A stretch of 64,000 nt of DNA from Acholoe squamosa (Eukaryota; Annelida; Polychaeta; Phyllodocida; Polynoidae): the NCBI GenBank assembly GCA_949317995.1, contig OX439045.1:40753693-40817692 (forward strand), given 5' to 3'. Position numbers and translations under genes: made by a program. Of this stretch, positions 47,572 through 57,215 are shown one piece after another; within the stretch, counting starts at the first letter, position 1, and the number at the start of each line of letters is the position of its first letter. The notes under the pieces are model-generated. The model searched no databases. It worked only from the letters and a program-made list of their open reading frames with translations, and was not told where the DNA came from.

Positions 47572-47892
47572 TCAATATTTCATCAAGTTTCGATCAATAT
47601 CACTCACCTTGTTGTGAATATTCGCCAAACAATCAAAGTAAAACTTGTGGAAATTGGTCCAGGCCAAGCAGAGATACTTCTGTGTTGTTTCCATTAAGTT
47701 CCCGGATGTAGCTGGTTCCAGTAGGATGACAACAAGCAAGTTTCTTTTCCTGCCCAGAAAACACTGAACAAGCGCATTACGGATGATGAACGACTCTGGT
47801 TTGGGATAACCAAATGATGTAGAGACCCGATTCTTTTTTAAACGACACCTCATCAATAGATACACACTGTATGATAAGTGAAATATTCCCAA
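47572..47892 (-). pseudogene. Fragment resembling the C-terminal part of a Toll-like receptor TIR domain
   Basis: A 106-codon minus-strand frame has SFIIRNALVQCFLGRKRNLL, VVILLEPATSGNL, KYLCLAWTNFHKFYFDCLAN and a short charged tail ending in a stop. TLR TIR domains end with the same order: helix E-x-x-x-A, a basic turn, a strand reading I-x-L-E-P, a helix, a Y-L-x-W segment and box 3 F-W before the last helix. Here box 3 is YF, not FW. TIR domains are cytoplasmic adaptors or NADases in innate immunity. Boxes 1 and 2 and any leucine-rich ectodomain are not found at higher coordinates, so this is an isolated fragment or last exon. Confidence 0.5.
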
Positions 47893-48548
47893 AATGATTT
47901 ATATAGACTGTACAGAGGAAAGCGTTGCTTCAGTGGGTGTGGGGATTATTGACTTAAAAATTACTTGAATGTGTATTGCGCCCACGGGGCAGCAGATACA
48001 TTTTTTTACCCAAAAATACCATATACAGACCCCCCTCTATGGTGATAGATGAGAAACCATAGGCAACTGTTCAGCCAAGGTAATGACATATTGCTGTAGG
48101 CATAAGGTATTGAAGATGAGATGATGAACTTTTAACAGACCGATCTTCACCAGAATGTGTAGTACAGATGTAGCAAGTTGGCATGACATGTGGAAGGTTT
48201 AGGGTTCGGGACTACCCCTTGACACTTTTTCTTTAACATTTTCACTCACTTCAGGTTGGGGGAAAGGGCACAACAGAACACATGCTGAAGGACACCATTC
48301 CAGCATCGGTAGATCCATAATGAATAACCCAGACTATATATGGTACAGTCTGGGCACGTTCGAGACTGTGTCTTATCTGGAAAGTGCATACCTTTTTCCC
48401 TGAATGAAACCATGTTTAAAAAACAACTTCACATCTGTCTAGGAGCTCTTCTCGTCCATTAGGTGAGGAAAACGCCGAGGTAGCACATCGGTTTTACACA
48501 TTATAACCGGGTCAGGGCCAGACACTCTGTCAGTGTGTTATATTCCCA
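47893..48548. other. Intergenic sequence
   Basis: Searched on the minus strand for the remainder of the TIR fragment without success. Confidence 0.35.
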
Positions 48549-49015
48549 GAGACCTGTTTCACAACCACCATGTACGAGTAAGATTGGTGTACAAGCAAGA
48601 TCACTCCTATGGTCATCCTAAGATTGATCTTAGGCTTCTTAGGCTTAGGGGAAGTGTTTCAAAACTAAATGGGGAGTGAAACTTACTAGTAAAGGGTCAA
48701 TGTAAGAGTGACTTATGACCAACATAAAGTAGCTGATTTATGTGGAAGGTTTAGAGTCCACATAAATGTGAAAAATCCTATCAACAAGTGAAATCCCACA
48801 ATATTTTCTAATGGATGAAGTCAGGCATATATCAAATGGAAATTCCCCCTTTTAATACCATTGTCTATCATGGAATAATGAAGTAAAGCCATATTCTGCA
48901 CCTAGGTGATTGATCTTAGTAGCCGGATAATTGGCCTGTGAGTGACCTTACAATTGATCTTGATTACTGCGCCTATGTCTACTACCAAATAAAGAATGCT
49001 TATGAAACAGGTCTC
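48549..49015 (+). repeat. GAGACCTGTTTCA-ended element, copy 1
   Basis: AGAGACCTGTTTCACAA at the left and TTATGAAACAGGTCTC at the right form terminal inverted repeats around about 467 bp. No coding. Same text, inverted, at 49727-50316. Confidence 0.75.
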
Positions 49016-49019
49016 AGTC

Positions 49020-49541
49020 ATTTGGGATTGAGGAAAGGTTTTTCACAAGGGGCACTTACTCATATTGGAACTTAAGAGTGGTCCTTTAGAAACAGCTGTC
49101 AATTAGACACAGAACCACCAATCAAGAGGGCTTGTTAGATCACTCACAGGTAACACATACTGCTGCTAAGATCGATGACCCAGGTGGGAAATATGTCTTT
49201 ACTTTGCAATTTCAGGATACAAAAAAGGGTATTACAGAGGGACATTTTGTTTTGATATATGACTGACATCATGGATAAAAAATGGTTGTAGAATTCCACT
49301 TGTAGATATGGTTTTTCACATTTATGTGTGCCCTTAACCTTCCACATAAATCAGCCACTTTATGTTGGTCATATGTCACTCTTACATTGACCCTTTACTC
49401 CTAAGTTTCACTCCCCATTTCCTTTTGAAACAGCTCCACTATGACCAATGAACCCAATGATTGATCTTAACACCACCTTACGAGTAATCTTGCTCGTAAG
49501 TCAATGTCACTCATATATATTCCTTGTGAAACAGCTCTCAG
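49020..49541 (-). repeat. GAGACCTGTTTCA-ended element, diverged copy 2
   Basis: The reverse complement is colinear with copy 1 (AGTGAAACTTAGGAGTAAAG, CATAAATGTGAAAAACC) but is clearly older. It ends TTGTGAAACAGCTCTC. Confidence 0.65.
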
Positions 49542-49726
49542 GGCACCCATTTACTTATCAGCTGGAAGAGATTCATCACACGGCGTATTGGACATATTCT
49601 AAGAATCTATGAATAGCTTGTATTTGTAAGTGTGATAGTTTGGTGTGCCAGGGGAATATCTCCAGTTTAATTCCGTGTAACTTTAAAGGAGCTTAGATTA
49701 CAGATATATAACAGTAAATATGTCCT

Positions 49727-50316
49727 GAGACCTGTTTCATAAGCATTCTTTATTTAAGATCAATCTTTTCACTCTAAGAGTGACCACTTAAGATCAGTCA
49801 TTTGGGAATGACTACAAGTGTTTCAGAACAAGCTGTCACTCCTATTGGAACATAAGACTGGTCCTATAGAAACAGCTGTCAATTAGACATAGGAGCAGTA
49901 ATCAAGATCAATTGTAAGGTCACTCACAGGCCAATTATCCGGCTAGTAAGATCAATCACCTAGGTGCAGAATATGGCTTTACTTCATTATTCCATGATAG
50001 AAAATGGTATTAAAAGGGGGAATTTCGATTTGATATATGCTTGACTTCATGTATTAGAAAATATTGTGGGATTTCACTTGTTGATAGGATTTTTCACATT
50101 TACGTGTACCCTCAACCTTCCACATAAATCAGCTACTTTAGGTTGGTCATAAGTGACTCTTACATTGAACCTTTATGAGAAAGTTTCACTCCCCATTTAC
50201 TTTTGAAACACTTCCCCTAAGCCTAAGAAGCCTAAGATCAATCTTAGGATGACCATAGGAGTGATCTTGCTCGTACACCAATCTTACTTGTACATGGTGG
50301 TTGTGAACCAGGTCTC
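49727..50316 (-). repeat. GAGACCTGTTTCA-ended element, copy 3
   Basis: Starts GAGACCTGTTTCATAAGC and ends TTGTGAACCAGGTCTCT. The reverse complement closely matches copy 1, with about 120 bp extra near 49760-49880. Confidence 0.75.
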
Positions 50317-50826
50317 TGGTCTTATATGCTTACTCGTACACTGGAATGACTGATCGGATTTGCAGAATGGTTGTGAAACAGGTCTCAGTAGCCTTCCCTC
50401 TCAGAGTTTTCACAATTATTACCCTAAGTCACACCTGTAGGCTGGTGCCATGCACAGCTTTCTGGTACTTGACAACATCACGTTATTATTTGAGGTGAGG
50501 GTAGAAAAAATACGATTTTTCTACCTATGTCCCTTTACCTTTAAAATAGACACCTTTTTTATTGCAATTTAAATTAAAATACACATACAGTCAAGTCTCA
50601 ATATATCGGTCTTCAAAAAGTCGGTCGATTCACTTACCAGCCCCTTAAACCAAACAGATTTAATCATAGTCATTAAATTCTATTCAAAGAAGGAGCCGAT
50701 TCAGGAACCAGCCAAATTTTATACCAGACGAAGGTGGCCAAATTACTGCATGACTGACTGTATATGATATATTATATATTTTGAAAGCCATTCTCATTTG
50801 AAAAGGATTGTTAGGAATTTAACAGT
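50317..50826. other. Intergenic sequence
   Basis: One more isolated GTTGTGAAACAGGTCTCA end is seen near 50370. Otherwise unassigned. Confidence 0.4.
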
Positions 50827-52035
50827 CCCAGGTAGCAAAGGTGGTGTGACCCAACTGTGGCCCACGCTATATTTGGTGTGGCTTGCCTTGTGGGGGCAAT
50901 GGGCTGCTGACAGTTTCTGTTCTTAGTGAGTTGTGTGGGCCATACTGGGCTAACCAATATGGGCACAGATCAGTCTCAGAGTGGGTTGACCGCTTTGGGT
51001 TAAACATGGGTTTTTTGTGTGGCTGAAAGTGGGCTGCCCACTTTGATCACATGGCACCATCTGGGGAAAAGTTATCATTTTGGGGTCAACATGGGTTTTT
51101 GGTGTGGCTGAAAGTGGGCTGACCACTTTGCTCAGGTGGTGCCAACTGGAATAGATATTATAGAATATCTATTTTTCCTCATTTTCTAAAATTTTGAACC
51201 CTGAAAATGCGCTGCTAGCCTTCAGGTGCTAGCCCCTCCCCTTGGCCTCCACAATTGGAAGGAGACTTAATATACTGTATTACTCTCCCCATCATCATAA
51301 TACAGTAGAATCATCAATTCAAACTTAGTTGGCCAAGGCATGTCAACCACACCCGGTCCAGTAACATGCTAGCCTCCAAGTTCATAGATCCTCCCAATGG
51401 GGAGCATACTTCAATACAAAATGATTACCAAAGGAATGGTGTAGTAACATAAAAGAAACTGCTAGCATCACCTACCTTTACACATTTCAAATGTATTTTG
51501 CAAGTAGATCCACACTCTGAGAACATTTGTGTACTGTTATAATTTATATGATTTAGTAGCCTATTTCTGTTATATCATACTAAAGGAAATCAATACTGAC
51601 TTGGGGAGAAAGCCGTACATCAGGCATAGTGGGGTCATCTAGTGTCAAAGTTCAGAACTCCCAGCTGAGTATGCCTTGTGCAAACCCATCCTCAGCCCTG
51701 TCTGGGGAATAATCTTTGGAACTGGTCTATGCCTGATTCGGGGTGCCCACTTTGAAACCAATATGTGCCCAAAGTGTTTATCCAATTGAAGCTGCTCTAT
51801 GCCCAAATCAGTTAGCCTTATGTGGCCCACACAACTTGCTGAGGACAAAAACTGTCAGGAGCCCAACTGTCTTGGTTCAGTTTGCCCTATTAGGGCAACC
51901 CAATGTGGCCCTGACTGGAAACCCACCATTTGCCCAACCTAAAACCATGAATGGTATTCTGCCCACTTTGAACCAGCTTATCTGAGCTAAAACTGAATTG
52001 GCCCCAAGCGGGCTTGCTACATGTGGTGGTCACTT
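50827..52035 (+). mobile_element. GTAGCAA-ended element with internal minisatellite
   Basis: CCCAGGTAGCAAAG at 50827 and TTGCTACATGTGG at the right end are imperfect inverted termini. The left third repeats AACATGGGTTTTTGGTGTGG and CTGAAAGTGGGCTGACCACT. The right 300 bp (51729-52029) match 63738-64000 in reverse. A non-repeated middle (51200-51650) may be a later insertion. Confidence 0.65.
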
Positions 52036-53144
52036 GGATTATGATTAATCTGGTACCCCCATTCAAATACAAATAATAATTATACTATATGTGACCAGTC
52101 AGGCCAAAACACCCCTCTGCAGGGAAATTCATTATCAAAGTTCATCTCAAGATCTTTAAAATGAGACATCATTTTGTTAAATATTCCTAGTACTTATGTC
52201 AGAACCCCTCCTTGAACATAGGTTGATATTCATATCTGAAATCAATGATTAAGCTCTAAATACATTATAAACCATCATAATGTCTGAAAAAAAAATCATA
52301 ATAATATGATGCTGTTTATCACAGACTTTGATCTAGAAGGAATTTTCCATTTCTGTTTTCAGTTTTGGGTTTCTGGTGAATATCCCCAAAAACTGGCATA
52401 AAAATCTGCAAATTTCAATTATTGGAATGGTTGCCATGGCAACCAGGAACAGGCATAAAGGTTGATTTCTCATGAAAAATGTTCATTTTACCATCCAAAT
52501 ATGGGCCATTTCTACCGAAAATGGTGCACTTTAAATGAAACCATTGAATTCTGCATCAAAAATTACCTTAATGTATTTTCATAACGATTTTAGAGTAATT
52601 TTGCCCTCCAACGCCCCCTGGTGGCCAATGGGGAATTAATAATCCCCCGCAGTAGGGTTTTCTCCCTTGATGGGTCACATATTTTGAAAACTATTCCCCA
52701 GCGTTGGTCCATCCTAAGGTGCATCCGGATGCTTTTTTGGTAATTTTGTACTGTTCTAGAAATGAAATATAAATTTTAGAATCTTAATTGGGAAAAAAAA
52801 TCACTTGGCATGGGGAGCTTTTTTCAGAGTAGTTCAAAATCCTCACATATAAAGTGAGACCCAAACCGTTTCTAACTCTAGAATATTCTTGTATATATGC
52901 TAAGGCGCAGTTAATATACCGGGCATTACGGGAACTCCCCCCCCTACATTGTCAACAAAAGATATAACCACTCTCTTATCACCAGCATAATGATCTTCAC
53001 TTTCCTGTATGAGGAAAGGGCGTGGAGGCCGAGTTTGGATGGGGGACACTGATAATTAAATTGCACATTTGGCCTGAACACTGAGGGCCCTGGGTACATG
53101 CCAATAGGTTTTTTTTCTATTGTAGGGGCCGGCATCATCATATA
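52036..53144. other. Unassigned sequence, may include LTR U3
   Basis: No gene supported. The left boundary of the following LTR could not be set because no second LTR is present for comparison. Confidence 0.35.
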
Positions 53145-53462
53145 TATATACTAGTGCAGATCATCCGAGAGACGTGTTCGTGTGTTGCTTGTTCCTTCTA
53201 TGCCAACCAGGCGTCGCTTTGCGATACCCATTTGGTACAAGAGGGGGCAGCACCATGCCTCGCATCTAGTACCTACTAAGGAGCCGGGCGATTGGCAGAA
53301 GGTGACCTTACCTTCCAGTTACATAACTGAATAAAGGCCATCCAAGAGGTGGAAGTTTTGAGGGCTCTGCTTAACCTGAACTATTCATGTTGTGTTAGTT
53401 TCTATAGCTACTAAGCGAGCCAAAGAGCCACCCTTATATTCATAAGAATATGAGCCATTACA
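53145..53462 (+). mobile_element. Probable 3' part of a BEL/Pao-like LTR
   Basis: TATATATATAC (53138-53150) resembles a TATA box, GAATAAAGG (53330) a poly(A) signal, and the stretch ends TTACA immediately before the primer-binding-like site. This is the usual R-U5 order. A matching 3' LTR is not seen in the window. Confidence 0.5.
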
Positions 53463-53476
53463 TTGGTGCCGTGACC
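53463..53476 (+). promoter_or_regulatory. LTR-retrotransposon primer-binding-like site
   Basis: TTGGTGCCGTGACC directly after the LTR end. The phrase TTGGTGCCG is typical just inside the 5' LTR of BEL/Pao-type and related elements, where a tRNA primes minus-strand synthesis. Confidence 0.55.
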
Positions 53477-54140
53477 AGTCGGTTCAGGGTGGAGTGTGGC
53501 CATACAGCCAAAAGCAGCAATCAGCGTGATGTGAGTTCTTCAAGCGTAGGCTTAGAGGAATTTGAAGAGGATGGCATCGCCACTCAGCAGTTATTGTATA
53601 ACTGGGTTCCAGGTCAACACTTTTTAGTTGCAGAACACCATGTCACCACCCGCGATGATTGCTGGACCCAATATAATTAGGGGTGGCGTCTTAAGAATGT
53701 ACCCTGGTACCCCTAATCATACTGCTTCTGGTAGGGGTATGTTAGGTGGGTTGATCAGACCTGCTCGTTTAGACTTGAGCCAGTTGTCTTAAGTAATCAC
53801 AAGTAGGCCAGATTTAGAGGTGGGTGCTTTCAATAATACCACTAATGTTTTAAGTACACCCAAAGCTCAAAGTCCCATCCAAGGGACAGGAACACCAAAT
53901 GTTGCCATTACAGCAAGTAATGATATGGGGTTAGATGGAACCTGGCCAAAGGCATACCAACCATTAATGACATCCTCTGATCATGAATGTGATCATGGTG
54001 ATCAAGGTACCAGTACTTATAGAGAAAAATGTAAAAGTTCCTCTAGTAGTGATACCAAAACTGGCAGGTCACTTCTAACCTGAAAAGATATCTTGGATAT
54101 CCAGTGAACTAGATTATCTGAAACTACAGATGCGCATGCA

Positions 54141-54731
54141 TTGGATGAAGCCTCATCTGACTCCATGTTTAACCCAGGGGGACGTCAGATGGTTCCCAGA
54201 TACAAGTCTACTATGGCTTATCTGAAAGCCAGAGAACAAGTTAAGCAATCAATTAAAAAGCAACATGAAGCTTTCATGGCTGCTCAGAAAAAGATTGAAG
54301 AAGAGACCCGGGAGCGAACCAATAAGCTTCATTTCATAGAGCAGGAAGCCATTTTGAAAGAGTCTGACTTGAAGTACAAACTCTCCTCTCTTGCTCATGG
54401 AGTGCAAATGCAATCTACAGAAGAGAAGAGTATGGAAGACAAATTGGCAGAGCTCGAAAAGGGGGAAGAGGAAAGGCGGAGGGCCATCAAGAAGGCTCCA
54501 TCCAAAAAGATCTCTAAAGCTCGGGATGTAAACAGACTACAAGCCGAGTTGAATGCAATGGAGGAGAAACTTAAAAACCAACTGCGGGGTACTGAGATGG
54601 AATCTAGGCTTGTCAGCGAACAAGACGAGATCCGAAAAGAGACGACTGAATATCAGAAATCTCAGAAGGAAAAGAGTGAGAAGTATTGTTTATTAAAAGA
54701 TGCTTTGAAGAAAGAGGCACCAACTACTTAA
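54141..54731 (+). CDS. Coiled-coil gag-like ORF of the LTR element
   Basis: A 196-residue frame, Met at 54141. After about 25 residues it becomes almost wholly helical and charged: TMAYLKAREQVKQSIKKQHE, KIEEETRERTNKLHFIEQEA, EDKLAELEKGEEERRRAIKK and DVNRLQAELNAMEEKLKNQL, with heptad-spaced Leu/Ile. Such N-terminal coiled coils occur in gag of BEL/Pao elements. Upstream, 53477-54090 is Ser/Thr-rich frame in pieces and could be the same gag. No CCHC knuckle, protease or reverse transcriptase follows, so pol has been lost. It could alternatively be a solitary host coiled-coil exon. Confidence 0.5.
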   Translation: MDEASSDSMFNPGGRQMVPRYKSTMAYLKAREQVKQSIKKQHEAFMAAQKKIEEETRERTNKLHFIEQEAILKESDLKYKLSSLAHGVQMQSTEEKSMEDKLAELEKGEEERRRAIKKAPSKKISKARDVNRLQAELNAMEEKLKNQLRGTEMESRLVSEQDEIRKETTEYQKSQKEKSEKYCLLKDALKKEAPTT

Positions 54732-55700
54732 CAAGAAAGGAACCGAGAAGTTCAGAAAAACGAGAAGATACGAAGTGAAATTCTATCTCAATTCGTATCT
54801 TGGTAATCTTAAGCTCCTCGAGGATGAGGACAATAGCAGCTCGGCTCCTAACCAAGAGTCAGCTGAAAAGATGGACACTGAAGTTTATTGTACTTATCTA
54901 TGGGAATACTGGGGAAGGCACTGTTAACAAGTCACTTTTAGAGAATGATCATGTGCCCCCCCCCCCATTAATTACATCCCTTAAATACAGAATGTCTGCA
55001 GACCATACCATAGTATCCATGCCCTCTAAAAGCCTTCTTACACCCTCCATAGAGGAATGGAATATCAATTTAAACAAGCGCTCTCTTCTACAATCTGCTA
55101 GCATGTCAGGAGGTTAATTCAAAAGATCCTGCCATCGCTACCCCTGTGATGGTAGCATAGTCACATCTTATAAGACCTAGTCAGTCTACCCTAACTTTTA
55201 TAGTGGTGGTAGCCCAGTTAGGCACAGCAAGTCCTGCAGATCCTTCACCATTCCTTGTCCAGCCTTACCACCACTGTGATGGTACTGAAGGAAATGCGGC
55301 GAGGCAACTGTGTACTTCAGTTTACCTTTGTGCACCATTGTTATGCAGTGACTTAAATCATATTAATATCCTGAGAGGGGATGTCTTATAGACACTCTAT
55401 TACTGGCAGCTGCATTAATTAACAGGTAATTGTACTTATCCCTGGGAACACTGGGGAAGGTATTACAAGTCACTTTTTGTGAATACATTCTGTGCTCCCC
55501 CCCCCCCAATTCCCCCAAGTAGGGGGAATATCAGGAACACCAGCTCCGCATTTCATTACACTATAGATCTGCCAAGCGGAATTGAAGATCCATTGAAATC
55601 TTTCGAAATCTGCTAGTATGTTCGTGGTTCGTTCTTTTTTCAAACTCCCATAAATGTTCACATAAGTATGATTAATTAAGGTACATTAAACAACTATTTC
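54732..55700. repeat. Repeat-containing sequence downstream of gag
   Basis: An approximately 80-bp direct repeat (54886-54965 and 55428-55507) carries TGTACTTATC, GGAATACTGGGGAAGG, CAAGTCACTTTT and a C-run. A second segment (55110-55300: GTTAATTCAAAAGATCCTG, AGGCACAGCAAGTCCTG) recurs at 60185-60360. No pol domain is seen. Confidence 0.65.
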
Positions 55701-56674
55701 TGGACAATATGTAATAATCATATGCTGTGATTTAGATGGATTATATTGGGTGTAGGCAACTGGGCAGGTACCCAGCCACCTGTTGCAATACATATATTAT
55801 ACATCCATCCTTCACTATGGAGACATAATGCTCACATGTACACCTCAGCACCACTGCCTTGTGCCATTAACATCACACCCTTACCATAGTTAATCACGGC
55901 CCAGGACTGCCTGTCTACCATTGGGAAGGTAAGGCATTAACAATGAAGTAATTATATATGGATTAATTGGGTTAGCGAGAATTGAGGTCCCTCCCCCACA
56001 ACTAATTATGTATAAGTACATCGGATAGCAGGCATCTCACTAATTAGTAGGGTTATCTGCAATAATGGAATGGATTGATAGAGCAGTTTTGATATTTCAT
56101 CCATCGTTTTTCACTTAAGATAATAAAAAAAAGAACTCAATAGGTAAAGCTTTAATGAAATATTATAAACAGTTCAATGCTTTAATCTGCAGTGTCTTCT
56201 GTAAGATTTACAGGGCAATGGTTTGGTTTTCATCTTACCTCATAACCTCTTCCCAATCTGTCGTCTTTGTTTCACACATTATGTATAGATAGCATGTACT
56301 AGATAACTTTGACAGAGATGGTAAAAAGATATCGTTAAATGTGCTGGTCATACAAAGATGATCATGTATTAAAAGGAATATGCGATATTCGAGGGCCTTA
56401 GGGACATGACTTCCACTCGCAGACGCTAGGTTTGATTGATTTTATTATATTTATTCTATGTTCAATAAGTAATTATGTTTCAGAAAAAAGGGCCCATTAT
56501 AATTGAAATATACTATCATATTGGAGACAGACACTGCAAAGTTTTATTTCTGTTCTTTGACATACCTAGGATTTATTGAGCTTTAGGAATAGCCGAGGGC
56601 ATATGATAGAAACAAGAAACCTTGATCATATTCTGAATATCCCCGTGTATTTCTATACAGAGTGCACCTACATG
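55701..56674. other. Intergenic sequence
   Basis: No gene or repeat recognised. Confidence 0.35.
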
Positions 56675-56818
56675 CAGGGGCGTAGGAAAAGGGGGGGGCA
56701 GGGGGGCCTGCCCCCCCAATAATGAGGAGTTTCCCTATATAAGCCTATATAAAAATATAGCAGCCCCCCCCCCGAGACCCCTGGGCCCCCCAATAAAATT
56801 TTGCTTCCTACGCCCCTG
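56675..56818. mobile_element. 144-bp hAT-like miniature element
   Basis: CAGGGGCGTAGGA (56675-56687) and TCCTACGCCCCTG (56806-56818) are perfect 13-bp inverted termini. ACATG flanks both sides as a possible target duplication. Long G and C runs lie inside. No coding capacity. Confidence 0.85.
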
Positions 56819-57156
56819 ACATGTGCATTTAGTCTTGACATAATTATATCCCAAGGGAAGTAGAAATGTCAGGCAACCATCAAAGAGGTATAACTTTGTC
56901 TCCCCTCTAACCACCCAGCGGTATAAATGTGGGAAAGATGATGTGTCGTAAAGTTCCTAAATGGGACTAGCATTGTCAGCATACAGCCCCAAGGGGCCTT
57001 GCACCAACTCATCCAGGCCCCTAGCCCTCACGTCCCCAAATCATTATCCCTACGCACGCGCACTGTTAGGCTGACCAACAGAGCCCTCATGTCTGATGTG
57101 ACCTTTGACCTGTTAAGCAGCCTCTAGGCCAGGAAGAGGTGTGGTCCGGGCTCAGG

Positions 57157-57165
57157 TATATAAGG
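57157..57165 (+). promoter_or_regulatory. TATA box of the second Ly6-like gene
   Basis: TATATAAGG, 59 bp before the ATG, preceded by CAG as in paralogue 1 and followed by the same AGTTCTCTGAGAACCC leader. Confidence 0.85.
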
Positions 57166-57215
57166 TAAGGGATGACAAAGTCCTAGCATCAGTTCTCTGA
57201 GAACCCTCACACATC

